The translations under genes and the position numbers were made by a program. A stretch of DNA of 50,991 bases, taken from positions 25,912 to 76,902 of the forward strand of contig NZ_JACSQQ010000008.1 of assembly GCF_014836555.1 (NCBI RefSeq), given 5' to 3'. Origin of the DNA: Oerskovia rustica (lineage in GTDB: Bacteria; Actinomycetota; Actinomycetes; Actinomycetales; Cellulomonadaceae). Below the pieces are notes generated by a model. The model was given only the letters and a program-made list of their open reading frames with translations. It did no database searches and had not been told where the DNA came from. Positions 28,117-35,971 of this stretch are shown here, piece after piece (position 1 is the first letter of the stretch; each line of letters starts with the position of its first letter).

Positions 28117-28162
28117 CGTGTCAGAGCGAGCGTGACCTCGGGGTCACGCCGGTTCTGACACG
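28117..28162. terminator. Nested double hairpin between GNAT and importer genes
   Basis: Outer perfect arms CGTGTCAGA/TCTGACACG (28117-28125, 28154-28162) enclose inner perfect arms GCGTGACC/GGTCACGC (28130-28137, 28142-28149) around TCGG. It covers the GNAT stop codon (28144-28146). It may be a terminator or an RNA-processing structure that lowers expression of the importer relative to the upstream genes. Confidence 0.6.
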
Positions 28163-28755
28163 TGCGGACAGAGCCACTTCTCGAACGCCAGAGGGCCGAT
28201 CTCCTCGGGGTCGCGCGTCACGTCGAACAGCGGGGTGTATCCCGCGCTGAGGTACAGGCCTGCGGCCTCGGGCTGGCGCGGCCCGGTCGTCAGGTAGATC
28301 CGGGGGTAGCCTCGCTCGGCCGCGCGGTGCTCGAGCTCGCCGAGGACCTGTCGGGCGAGCCCGCGCCGCCGGTGGGCCGAGTGGGTCCAGATGCGCTTGA
28401 GCTCGGCGGTCGCGACGAGGGGGACGCCGTCGTCGGAGTGCGTGGCGCCCTGCGCGTGGGGCCCGGAGCCGGGCCGGGTCCGGCGCGCGGGCTCGCCGAC
28501 CTCGGGTTCTGCCCGACGGCGGAACGCACCACCCGCGACCGGCTCGCCGTCCGCGAGGAGCAGCACGAGGTCGCCGTGCGGGGCCGCGAAGTCGGCCGCC
28601 GGGTAGTGCTCCATCTCGGCGCGCAGGTCGTCCTCGTCGAGGAGGCTGCGGTAGCGCGAGGCGTACTCGTGCGCGAGCTCGTCGAGCAGCGGGCGCACGA
28701 GAGGGTCGTGCAGGTGCACGGAGCGGATCGTGACCGCCGTCGTGGGCGCGCTCAT
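28144..28755 (-). CDS. GNAT family N-acetyltransferase
   Basis: A 203-residue acetyltransferase, start at 28755 overlapping the DUF1684 stop (ATGA). After a helix-rich N-terminal half (LLDELAHEYASRYRSLLDEDDLRAEMEHYP), AELKRIWTHSAHRRRGLARQVLGELEHRAAERGYPRIYLTTGPRQPEAAGLYLSAGYTPL is a complete GNAT acetyl-CoA site (RRRGLA loop) and C-terminal strand. Bacillus S-alkyl-cysteine salvage operons encode a GNAT beside an amino acid importer and LLM oxygenases, as here. The substrate is not shown by sequence. Confidence 0.88.
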   Translation of the reverse strand: MSAPTTAVTIRSVHLHDPLVRPLLDELAHEYASRYRSLLDEDDLRAEMEHYPAADFAAPHGDLVLLLADGEPVAGGAFRRRAEPEVGEPARRTRPGSGPHAQGATHSDDGVPLVATAELKRIWTHSAHRRRGLARQVLGELEHRAAERGYPRIYLTTGPRQPEAAGLYLSAGYTPLFDVTRDPEEIGPLAFEKWLCPHVSEPA

Positions 28756-29723
28756 CGCGGCACCTTCTCCCCCGCCTCGACCGAGAACGGCAGGACGTTG
28801 CCCTCGACCGGGCGCGGGCACGTGCCGAAGTCGGTGAACGCGTAGGGCAGGTTGAGCGTGCGGTTCAGGTCGAGCCGCAGCGTCCGGGCGGCGTCCTGCC
28901 CGGCCGCGCGCTCGTCCTCGGACACCTCGACCTCGTCGGTCGCCTCGGCCTTGTCGGAGGCTGCGGCGCGGTCGACGAACAGCACACGCCAGTCTGCGAC
29001 GCCGGGGGCCGGGTCGGTGAACAGCAGGCTCGCGCCACCGCCCGGCGTGCCCGTGAGCCGCAGGGTCGTCGTCAGGCCGTCGCGCGTGACGTCGACCTCG
29101 CCCACGACCTGCACGTGGTGCTCCAGTCCGGGCTGCGCGCCGCCCACGACCTCCGCGACCGGCTCGTCATACCAGCGGACAGGTGCGTCGAGGACCCACG
29201 ACGGGTCGTAGGCGAAGGTCGGGACACCCTCGAACGTGACCCGGGTGCGGGCCCGGGGGTCACGCACGCGCAGCCCGTAGCGCCCGGTGCGCCGCACGAG
29301 CTCGACCGCGACCGGAGAGGCCGGGTCGGCGCCGTCGGGCACGAAGGTCGCGACGAACGTCGACGCACCCTCCGCGACGTCCTGGACGTGCGTGCCGCGC
29401 AGCGCGTCCTGGCCGCCGGCCGGGACGATCGCGTCGGCCGCCGCGGCGCGCAGGTGCACGCCGTCCGCGTCCGACCACCACTCGCCGGGCAGGCCCGGGA
29501 AGGACGTCGGGGACTCCGGGACCCAGTGCAGCGACGTGAGGGTGAGCCAGCCGTGCTGCTCGCGCAGGGTGCGCTCGCGCTCGGCGTGCCACGCCGACCA
29601 CACGGCCGCGGCGGCACTCGGCGCCGAGCCGCCGGACGGCTCGACGGGCGTGCCCGTGGGTGCGGACGCCGTGTGGCGGCCGCGCGTGGTGACGCCTGCC
29701 GGGGACGTGGTGCTCGTCGTCAT
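28752..29723 (-). CDS. DUF1684 domain protein
   Basis: A 323-residue cytoplasmic protein of unknown function. The DUF1684 signature is clear in both halves: WSAWHAERERTLREQHGWLTLTSLHWV near the N-terminus, and LNRTLNLPYAFTDFGTCPRPVEGNVLPFSVEAGEK at the C-terminus, where conserved Tyr, Cys, Pro and Asn residues line the presumed pocket. Length fits the family. It overlaps the downstream GNAT by four bases and follows the LLM gene at 29.8 kb, so it is part of the sulfur transcription unit. No reaction is established for the family; a hydrolytic or binding role on the imported sulfur compound would be inference. Start ATG at 29723 after GAAGGAGC. Confidence 0.82.
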   Translation of the reverse strand: MTTSTTSPAGVTTRGRHTASAPTGTPVEPSGGSAPSAAAAVWSAWHAERERTLREQHGWLTLTSLHWVPESPTSFPGLPGEWWSDADGVHLRAAAADAIVPAGGQDALRGTHVQDVAEGASTFVATFVPDGADPASPVAVELVRRTGRYGLRVRDPRARTRVTFEGVPTFAYDPSWVLDAPVRWYDEPVAEVVGGAQPGLEHHVQVVGEVDVTRDGLTTTLRLTGTPGGGASLLFTDPAPGVADWRVLFVDRAAASDKAEATDEVEVSEDERAAGQDAARTLRLDLNRTLNLPYAFTDFGTCPRPVEGNVLPFSVEAGEKVPR

Positions 29724-29786
29724 GATGCTCCTTCGGGGCTGGTGGTCGGGCGGTGGTCGGGCAGGTGGTCGGGCTGTCGAGCCGGG

Positions 29787-31202
29787 TCAGCGCGACGGGG
29801 CGGCGGACGCGGCGCTCGCGGTGGTCCCCGCACCCACCTCGGGGCGCGAGAGCCCGAGGTGGTCGCGGAGCGTCGTGCCCGTGTACTCGGTGCGGAACGA
29901 GCCGCGTTCCTGGAGCAGCGGCACGACCTGGTCGAGCACGTCGTCGAGGCCCGTGGGCGTCAGGTGCGGCACGAGGATGAAGCCGTCCGACGCGTCCTCC
30001 TGCACGTGGCGGTCGATGTCGTCGGCGACCTGCTGGGCCGTGCCGACGAACCCGCCGCGGCCGGACACCTCGATCACGAGGTCCCGGATGGACCAGCCGT
30101 TGGCTGCGGCCTTCTCGCGCCACGCCTTGACGACGGGCGCCGGATCCTTGATGTGCCGGACGCGGCCGCGCGTGATGTTCAGGTGGTCGAGGTCGGGCTC
30201 GACGTCGGGCAGCGGCCCCTCGGGGTCGTACGCCGTGAGGTCCCGCCCCCAGACCTGCTCGAGGAACGCGATCGCCGTCCGACCCGGGACCTGCTGGAGC
30301 CGGATCTCCCGCGCACGCTCGGCGGCCTCCTCGGCCGTGTCCCCCAGGACGACGACCGTCGCGGGGAGGATCTTGAGCGAGTCGCGGTCGCGACCGTGGG
30401 CCGCGAGGCGGGACTTCACGTCGGCGTAGAACGCCTGACCGTCCTCGAACGCGGAGTGCGCCGAGAAGACGACGTCGGCCGTCGCCGCCGCGAAGTCGCG
30501 CCCGTCGGCAGAGTCGCCCGCCTGGAACAGGACGGGGTGCCCCTGAGGCCCGCGCGGGGTCTCGAACCGGCCGGACACGTCGAAGTGCTTGCCCTGGTGC
30601 GCGAACGGACGCACGGACCCCGTCCGCACGAGCTCGTCCTCGTCCACGGCCTCGCCGTCCCACGAGTCCCACAGCTGCCGGGCCAGGGCGACGAGCTCGC
30701 CCGCGCGCTCGTACCGTTCCTCGTAGGGCAGGAAGCCGCCGCGGCGGAAGTTCGCTCCCGTGAAGGCGTCGGGGCTCGTGACCAGGTTCCAGGCTGCACG
30801 CCCCCCGGACAGGAGGTCGAGCGTCGCGAACTGGCGGGCCAGCTCGTAGGGCTCGTTGAACGTCGTGTTGACCGTGCCCGCGAGGCCCAGGCGGTCGGTG
30901 ACCGCGGCGAGCGCGGCCAGGACCGGGAGCGTGTCGGGGCGGCCGACGACGTCGAGGTCGTGGATCTGCCCCTTGTGCTCTCGCAGCCGCAGGCCTTCGG
31001 CGAGGAAGAAGAAGTCGAGCTTCGCGGCCTCGGCCCGGCGCGCGAGGTGCTCGAACGAGCTGAACTCGATCTGGCTGCGCGAGGCCGGGTCGCTCCACAC
31101 GGTCGTGTTGTTGACGCCCGGGAAGTGGGCGCCCAGGTGGATCTGCTTGCGGGGCCGGCCGTCGTGCGAGCGGTCCGACGAGGCGGGGGTGGGGTGCGTC
31201 AT
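29787..31202 (-). CDS. NtaA/SnaA/DszA-type FMNH2-dependent monooxygenase
   Basis: A 471-residue LLM oxygenase of the long NtaA/DszA branch. Marks: IHLGAHFPGVNNTTVWSDPASRSQIEFSSFEHLARRAEAAKLDFFFLAEGLRL, then GTVNTTFNEPYELARQFATLDLLSGGRAAWNLVTSPDAFTGANFRRGGFLPYEERYERAGE, and HPVLFQAGDSADGRDFAAATADVVFSAH. Relatives oxidise sulfones, nitrilotriacetate or N-acetyl-S-alkyl-cysteines (Bacillus YxeK/CmoJ group). The C-terminus FRTEYTGTTLRDHLGLSRPEV is shared with the other two DszA-type enzymes here, at 31.2 and 39.0 kb. Start MTHPTP at 31202 after TGAGGACC, 12 bases from the upstream gene. Confidence 0.88.
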   Translation of the reverse strand: MTHPTPASSDRSHDGRPRKQIHLGAHFPGVNNTTVWSDPASRSQIEFSSFEHLARRAEAAKLDFFFLAEGLRLREHKGQIHDLDVVGRPDTLPVLAALAAVTDRLGLAGTVNTTFNEPYELARQFATLDLLSGGRAAWNLVTSPDAFTGANFRRGGFLPYEERYERAGELVALARQLWDSWDGEAVDEDELVRTGSVRPFAHQGKHFDVSGRFETPRGPQGHPVLFQAGDSADGRDFAAATADVVFSAHSAFEDGQAFYADVKSRLAAHGRDRDSLKILPATVVVLGDTAEEAAERAREIRLQQVPGRTAIAFLEQVWGRDLTAYDPEGPLPDVEPDLDHLNITRGRVRHIKDPAPVVKAWREKAAANGWSIRDLVIEVSGRGGFVGTAQQVADDIDRHVQEDASDGFILVPHLTPTGLDDVLDQVVPLLQERGSFRTEYTGTTLRDHLGLSRPEVGAGTTASAASAAPSR

Positions 31203-31214
31203 GGTGGCGGGTCC

Positions 31215-32483
31215 TCAGGCGATCGCGGCGGCGTAGCGGTTGGCGGGGTGTGCGAGCCCCAGGGTGTCCCGCAGGGTCGTGCCCGGGTAGGTCGACCGGA
31301 AGACGCGGGCCTCCTGGAGCAGCGGCACGACGCCGTCGACCAGCGCGTCGAGGTCCGTGCGCAGCGAGGACGGACGGATCGTGAACCCGTCCGCGGCGCC
31401 CGCCTCGAACCACTCCTCGACGACCTCCGCGAGGTCGCGGGCCGTGCCCACGTGCGTGAGCGAGTCGGTGTCCCACGTGACGCCCTCGAGCCCTTCGAGC
31501 AGGTCGAGCCGCGCCTGGGCGCTGGCCCGGTCCTGCCCGATCACGGCGTAGAGGTCGACCAGGACGCGCAGCTCGTCGGGGTCACGGCCCGCCTCGGCGG
31601 CCGCGGCGCGCACCTGGTCGCGCAGCGCCTTGGCCGCGTCGAGCGTCGTGGCCCGCACCCGCACGACGTCGGCGCGGCGGCCCGCGAGGGCCAGCGCCTC
31701 CACGGAGTCCCCGCGCACCACGACCGGCGGCTGCGCCTGGGGCGAGCGGGGCGTGATCGAAGGGCCCTTCACGGCGAACCGGACGCCGTCGTAGTCGACG
31801 TAGTGCACCTTGTCGCGGTCGATGAACCGCCCCGAGGGGACGTCGCGGATCTCGGCGTCGTCCTCCCAGCTGTCCCAGAGGCGGCTCACGACCTCGATCG
31901 CCTCCTCGGCCTCGGCGACCGCGTCCGCGGTGCCCTGGACCTCCTTGCGCCCGAACAGCGCCGCGGCGGCCTCGCTCGTCGACCAGCCCACCTGCCACGC
32001 GGCGCGGCCCGAGCTCACGTGGTCGATCGTCGCGATCGCCTTGGAGACGTGGAAGGGCTCGGTGTGCGTCGTGTCGACGGTCGCGACGAGGCCGATCCCC
32101 GTCGAGCGGGGGGCGAGGCGCGAGGCCACGAGGGCCGCGTCGAGCCGACCGCGGAGCGTCGTGTTGCGCGTGGGCTGGAGCGAGAACGTGTCGTCGAACA
32201 GCGCGAAGTCGAGCACGCCGCGCTCGGCGGTCGCGACGAGCTCCTGGAGCCGGTGCGCGTCGAACAGGCGCGGCGACTGCGAGCCCACGGCCCGCCACGC
32301 ACCCGCTCGCGCTCCGGCGTCGGACAGGTCGACGCCGAGGTGCACCGAGCGGCGTGGTCGCTCGTCGAGCAGGTCGTCGATGCCGGCGAGCACGTCGAGG
32401 TCGTCCTCGACGGACCGGGACGCGGACTGCTCGTCGGGCTGGGAGGTGGGGGCGAACAGCGGCGTCAGGTTCGAGTCAGGCAT
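31215..32483 (-). CDS. NtaA/SnaA/DszA-type FMNH2-dependent monooxygenase
   Basis: A 422-residue LLM oxygenase, first gene of the minus-strand sulfur unit. ATG at 32483 (MPDSNLTP) is preferred, with CCGGAG about 11 bases upstream; a GTG at 32495 would overlap that site. LLM core: RGVLDFALFDDTFSLQPTRNTTLRGRLDAALVASRLAPRSTGIGLVATVDTTHTEPFHVSKAIATIDHVSSGRAAWQVGWSTSEAAAALFGRKE, then QAQPPVVVRGDSVEALALAGRRADVVRVRA. Its C-terminus FRSTYPGTTLRDTLGLAHP aligns with the 29.8-kb enzyme, so the two look like old duplicates that have diverged strongly. It begins 230 bases after a cysteine-codon leader peptide. Substrate unknown. Confidence 0.87.
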   Translation of the reverse strand: MPDSNLTPLFAPTSQPDEQSASRSVEDDLDVLAGIDDLLDERPRRSVHLGVDLSDAGARAGAWRAVGSQSPRLFDAHRLQELVATAERGVLDFALFDDTFSLQPTRNTTLRGRLDAALVASRLAPRSTGIGLVATVDTTHTEPFHVSKAIATIDHVSSGRAAWQVGWSTSEAAAALFGRKEVQGTADAVAEAEEAIEVVSRLWDSWEDDAEIRDVPSGRFIDRDKVHYVDYDGVRFAVKGPSITPRSPQAQPPVVVRGDSVEALALAGRRADVVRVRATTLDAAKALRDQVRAAAAEAGRDPDELRVLVDLYAVIGQDRASAQARLDLLEGLEGVTWDTDSLTHVGTARDLAEVVEEWFEAGAADGFTIRPSSLRTDLDALVDGVVPLLQEARVFRSTYPGTTLRDTLGLAHPANRYAAAIA

Positions 32484-32713
32484 GGGTCGTTCCACTCCGG
32501 GAGGTCGGGTGCGGGGTCGCTCGGCCGCCGCCGCAGGGGTCGGCGGGCGGCCGCGACGGGTCGCGAGAACTGGGGTGCAGCGGGTGGACCGCCGGGCGCG
32601 GTGGCGGGTGGCGTGGCTCGCCGCAGATCGGCATGCCGCGGCGACCCGTTCACGGGCGGGGCGGTTCAGGGACGAGCCGGTGCGGCTCGGGAGGCGTCAG
32701 GAGGAGCGCAGGC

Positions 32714-32815
32714 TCAACAACAGACGCGGCCCGGGACGACGGGGCGCCCGGGGGAACAACACGTTCGACGTGCGGGACCGGCGGGGGACGCGGCGAGCGT
32801 GACGCTGGTGTCCAC
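32714..32815 (-). CDS. Cysteine-codon leader peptide of the minus-strand sulfur operon
   Basis: A 33-residue peptide with GTG start at 32815, just after a strong GGAGGAGG ribosome site. Cys pairs occur at residues 19-20 (RRTCCSPGR) and at the very end (PGRVCC-stop). All four Cys codons are TGT, although TGC would be expected at this GC content. It is 55 bases from a consensus promoter and 230 bases before the first LLM gene. This is the layout of actinobacterial cysteine-attenuation leaders: ribosomes stalling on Cys codons when cysteine is scarce would expose the downstream operon. A small hairpin (CGAGCC/GGCTCG, about 32673-32689) follows the stop. Otherwise 32484-32713 shows nothing I recognise. 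Confidence 0.75.
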   Translation of the reverse strand: MDTSVTLAASPAGPARRTCCSPGRPVVPGRVCC

Positions 32816-32876
32816 GGGTCCTCCTCCGGTCGTCGGTGCGTGGGTGCGGCGGACGGGGTGTCTGCCGATGGCCCGG

Positions 32877-32905
32877 AATGTATGCCTGGGCACCGGGCGT
32901 GTCAA
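32877..32905 (-). promoter_or_regulatory. Consensus promoter of the minus-strand sulfur operon
   Basis: TTGACA (32900-32905), 17 bases, TACATT (32877-32882) on the minus strand: the best sigma-70-type promoter in the window. It predicts a start near 32870 and a 55-base leader before the cysteine peptide. Confidence 0.8.
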
Positions 32906-32931
32906 CGACTTGGGCCAACCGTCCGCATTCT

Positions 32932-32977
32932 GGACCGAATCAGTAGAGATTGAGACTCGAACCGGTCCGAATCGGAC
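32932..32977. promoter_or_regulatory. Candidate regulator sites upstream of the sulfur promoter
   Basis: GTCCGAATCGGAC (32965-32977) is a perfect 13-base palindrome. A related site, GGACCGAATCAG (32932-32943), matches its GGTCCGAATCGG at 10 of 12 bases, 32 bases away (about three helical turns). They lie about 65 and 100 bases upstream of the predicted start, where an activator would bind. The regulator is not known. Confidence 0.45.
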
Positions 32978-32984
32978 ACCACGG

Positions 32985-33785
32985 TCAGCGCGGCGCCATC
33001 CGGATACCGCCGTCGAGGCGGATCACCTCGCCGTTGAGCATGGGGTTCTCGACGATCGCGCGCACCAGGTGCGCGAACTCCTCGGGGCGGCCGAGGCGGC
33101 GCGGGTGCGGCACCTGGGCCGCGAGCGACTCCTGGGCCTCGGGCGGCAAGGACGCCATCATGGGCGTGCTGAAGATGCCGGGTGCGATCGCCATGACCCG
33201 GATGCGCCGGTCCGCGAGGTCGCGCGCGAGCGGCAGCGTCATCGCGGCGACGGCGCCCTTCGACGCCGCGTAGGCGGCCTGGCCCACCTGGCCGTCGAAC
33301 GCCGCGACGGAGGCGGTGTTCACGATCACGCCGCGCTCCTCGGGGACCTCGCGCGGGACGCCGTCCTCCGAGCCATCAGGGCCGTCGGGGCCCAGCGCGA
33401 CCATGCGCTCGGCCGCGAGCCGCGCGACGTTGAACGTCCCGACCAGGTTCACGGTCACGACCTTCTGGAACGACGCGAGGTCGTGCACGCCGCCCTTGCC
33501 GAGCACGCGCCGCGCGAGCACGATCCCCGCGCAGCTCACCGCGACGTGCAGCCCGCCCAGGTCGGCGGCGGCGTCGAGGGCGCGGGAGACGTCGTCCTCG
33601 TTCGTCACGTCGGTCGGCACGAACCGGACCGCATCGCCCAGGGCGTCCGCGAGCGCCTGACCGGGAGAGCCCGCCAGGTCCGCGACCACGACGCGCGCCC
33701 CGGCGCCGACCAGCTCCTCGACGGTCGCCCGCCCCAGGCCCGAGGCCCCTCCGGTCACCAGCGCGACCTTGCCCGCGATCTCCAC
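32985..33785 (-). CDS. SDR family NAD(P)-dependent oxidoreductase (3-hydroxyacyl-CoA dehydrogenase-like)
   Basis: A 266-residue classical short-chain dehydrogenase. The start is the GTG at 33785 (MEIAGKVAL) after AAGGAG. NAD-binding TGGASGLG (11-18), NNAG-equivalent SCAG, catalytic Ser in NTASVAAF and YAASKGA, and GIFSTPM after the active site are intact. The order and the end ([17 protein letters not shown]) match the type II 3-hydroxyacyl-CoA dehydrogenase (HSD10-like) group. An unusual acidic insert, [21 protein letters not shown], sits before the active-site strand. It is divergent from the DNA ligase gene and separate from the sulfur operon. Confidence 0.88.
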   Translation of the reverse strand: MEIAGKVALVTGGASGLGRATVEELVGAGARVVVADLAGSPGQALADALGDAVRFVPTDVTNEDDVSRALDAAADLGGLHVAVSCAGIVLARRVLGKGGVHDLASFQKVVTVNLVGTFNVARLAAERMVALGPDGPDGSEDGVPREVPEERGVIVNTASVAAFDGQVGQAAYAASKGAVAAMTLPLARDLADRRIRVMAIAPGIFSTPMMASLPPEAQESLAAQVPHPRRLGRPEEFAHLVRAIVENPMLNGEVIRLDGGIRMAPR

Positions 33786-33903
33786 GTCCCACTCCTTCGT
33801 CGACGGTCTGGGCAGCGTAGCCCGGGGGCGAGGAGGTCCGCAGGGCCGGGCGCCGCCGTCGGGCTGGCCGAGCGTGCCGGGCGGGGTGGCGCGAGGATGA
33901 GAC

Positions 33904-35505
33904 ATGCTGCTCGCCGAGGTCGCCGCCACGTCCGACGCCATCGCCGCCACCCGCTCGCGCCTCGCCAAACGTGCGGCGTTGGCCGACCTGCTGCGTCGGG
34001 CTGCACCGGACAGGGAGGCAGGCCGGCCCGGTGACGACGTCGAGATCGTCGTGTCGTACCTCGCAGGCGCGCTGCGGCAGCGGCGCACGGGGCTCGGCTG
34101 GGCGTCGTTGCGCTCGCTGCCCCCGCCCGCCGATTCCCCGACGCTCACGGTCGAGGCGGTCGACGCGACGTTCGAGGAGATGGCGGCGCTCTCGGGTCCC
34201 GGCTCGGACACCGCCAAGTCCGCGGCGGCCACGGCGCTGTTCGCGGCGGCGACCGAGCGCGAGCAGTCGTTCCTGCGCGGCCTGGTCGCGGGCGACCTGC
34301 GGCAGGGCGCGCTCGACGCCCTGGTCGTGGACGCGGTCGCGGAGGCTGCGGGCGTCCCGGTCGACGCGGTGCGTCGTGCGGTCATGCTGCGCGGCGCGAC
34401 GGGTCCGGTCGCGCGCACGGCCCTCGAAGCCCCCGGCCCGACGGCGGCGCTCGCCGCCCTGGCCGGGTTCGGCCTCGAGGTGGGTCGCCCCGTGCGGCCC
34501 ATGCTCGCGCAGTCGGCCCCGGACGTGGCGGCGGCGTTCGACAAGCTCGGTGTCCCGCCCGCGGCGGACGACCCGGGACACCGGTTGTCGGTCGACGTGA
34601 AGCTCGACGGCATCCGCATCCAGGTCCATCGGGACGGCGACGAGGTGCGGGTGTTCACGCGCTCGCTCGACGACATCACCTCGCGCGTCCCGGAGATCGT
34701 CGCGGATGCGCGAGCCCTGGCCTCGGAGCGGTTCGTGCTCGACGGCGAGGCCCTCGTCGTCGGGCCGGACGGGGTGGCCGGGCCCTTCCAGGAGACGGCC
34801 GCCCGGTCGGCCACACGCGACGCCCCCGCAGCGAGCGGAGCGGACGAGACCGCGCTCGCGGGGGCGCTCGCGCTCCGCCCGTACTTCTTCGACGTGCTGC
34901 ACGCCGACGGCGACGACCTGATCGACGCCCCGCTGCACGAGCGGCTCGACGTGCTCGACCGCGTCGCCGGGTCGTTCACGGTCCGTCGCCTGGCGACCGC
35001 TTCTCCCGGCGCTGCCGAGGAGTTCTTCGCCGAGGCCGTGCGCGAGGGGCAGGAGGGCGTGGTCGTGAAGTCGCTCGACGCGCCCTACGCAGCAGGGCGC
35101 CGCGGCGCCGGGTGGGTCAAGGTCAAGCCGCGGCACACGCTCGACCTCGTGGTGCTCGCGGTCGAGTGGGGGTCGGGGCGCCGGACGGGGCTGCTGTCCA
35201 ACATCCACCTGGGCGCCCGCGACCCCCAGGGCGGGTTCTTGATGCTCGGCAAGACGTTCAAGGGCATGACCGACGAGATGCTGCGCTGGCAGACCGAGCG
35301 GTTCCTCGCGCTCGAGACCTCGCGGACCGACTACGTCGTGCACGTGCGGCCCGAGCAGGTCGTCGAGATTGCGTTCGACGGGCTCCAACGGTCCACGCGC
35401 TACCCCGGCGGGCTCGCGCTGCGGTTCGCGCGCGTGCTGCGCTATCGCGACGACAAGACCGCCGACGAGGCGGACACGATCGAGGCGGTCAGGGCGCTGG
35501 CCTGA
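33904..35505 (+). CDS. ATP-dependent DNA ligase (mycobacterial LigB type)
   Basis: A 533-residue ligase sealing nicks with ATP. N-terminal DNA-binding domain (about 1-200), adenylation domain with motif I KLDGIR (nucleophilic Lys near 233), motif III-like FVLDGEALV, motif [14 protein letters not shown], motif V WVKVKPRH, and an OB-fold domain ending [33 protein letters not shown]. Length and order match LigB, a secondary ligase beside the NAD-dependent LigA. No Ku or LigD gene is near. Start ATG at 33904 after GAGGATGAGAC. Its transcript ends at the hairpin 35516-35587. Confidence 0.93.
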   Translation: MLLAEVAATSDAIAATRSRLAKRAALADLLRRAAPDREAGRPGDDVEIVVSYLAGALRQRRTGLGWASLRSLPPPADSPTLTVEAVDATFEEMAALSGPGSDTAKSAAATALFAAATEREQSFLRGLVAGDLRQGALDALVVDAVAEAAGVPVDAVRRAVMLRGATGPVARTALEAPGPTAALAALAGFGLEVGRPVRPMLAQSAPDVAAAFDKLGVPPAADDPGHRLSVDVKLDGIRIQVHRDGDEVRVFTRSLDDITSRVPEIVADARALASERFVLDGEALVVGPDGVAGPFQETAARSATRDAPAASGADETALAGALALRPYFFDVLHADGDDLIDAPLHERLDVLDRVAGSFTVRRLATASPGAAEEFFAEAVREGQEGVVVKSLDAPYAAGRRGAGWVKVKPRHTLDLVVLAVEWGSGRRTGLLSNIHLGARDPQGGFLMLGKTFKGMTDEMLRWQTERFLALETSRTDYVVHVRPEQVVEIAFDGLQRSTRYPGGLALRFARVLRYRDDKTADEADTIEAVRALA

Positions 35506-35515
35506 CCGCAGGGCC

Positions 35516-35587
35516 GGCCCCGACGCCCCACGCGACCAGCGCCCGTCGTCGCCCGACCCCCTCGTGGCGCGCGGCGCCGTCGGGGCC
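35516..35587. terminator. Terminator after the DNA ligase gene
   Basis: Perfect arms GGCCCCGACG (35516-35525) and CGTCGGGGCC (35578-35587) form the base of a long GC-rich structure, 11 bases past the ligase stop. The rest of the 35588-35684 stretch holds TTAACC and CATCGT about 18 bases apart, a weak promoter candidate for the leader peptide. Confidence 0.5.
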
Positions 35588-35684
35588 CGTTCACCGGTTA
35601 ACCCGGAGGAACCGGGCGAAACATCGTCTCGGGGACCGGATGGGGCCTTGTGCCGTCCCGGCGGCTGCCGCCAGGATCGCCGCC

Positions 35685-35789
35685 ATGCGCTTCGACGTCA
35701 GCCTCCACGAGCACGCCGGGACACCCGTGCGCCTCGTGGTGCGTCGCGCCGTCGACCTGCGTCGCGTCGCCGGCTGTCTCTGTCGATAG
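35685..35789 (+). CDS. Cysteine-codon leader peptide of the plus-strand sulfonate operon
   Basis: A 34-residue peptide, ATG at 35685 with AGGA nine bases upstream. Its basic C-terminus RRAVDLRRVAGCLCR closely fits the recurrent 'putative leader peptide' pattern (VDLxRVxxxxCxR) found before sulfur-assimilation genes in actinobacteria. Both Cys codons are TGT. It ends 182 bases before the binding-protein start. By the known model, slow translation at the Cys codons under cysteine shortage relieves attenuation of the downstream genes. Together with the peptide at 32.7 kb it puts both large units under a cysteine signal. Confidence 0.85.
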   Translation: MRFDVSLHEHAGTPVRLVVRRAVDLRRVAGCLCR

Positions 35790-35971
35790 CCCCGCCCCAC
35801 CCCGGCCGTCGCTCGCGTCGACGACCGGCTCCGCTCTCCTCGCGCGCTCACCGTCCCGCTCCCGCCGTCGCACACCTCGCGCACCGGCGGACCGAGAGAC
35901 CACCCTTCCCACCCTGCCGTCGGCGTACTCGCGGACGGCAGGGCACCCGTACCCGACTCCCTGGAGCTCCC

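Noticed and set aside
29115-34034. Plus-strand open frame of about 1640 codons across the sulfur cluster
   Set aside because: It crosses five real minus-strand genes plus their gaps and has biased Arg/Val/Asp composition without motifs; a shadow.
33904-35505. DNA ligase considered as part of an NHEJ or phage module
   Set aside because: No Ku, polymerase or nuclease domain nearby and composition like its neighbours; it fits a chromosomal LigB.
35590-35684. Searched upstream of the SsuA-like gene for a second SAM or TPP riboswitch
   Set aside because: No conserved core is present; the leader peptide explains this region better.
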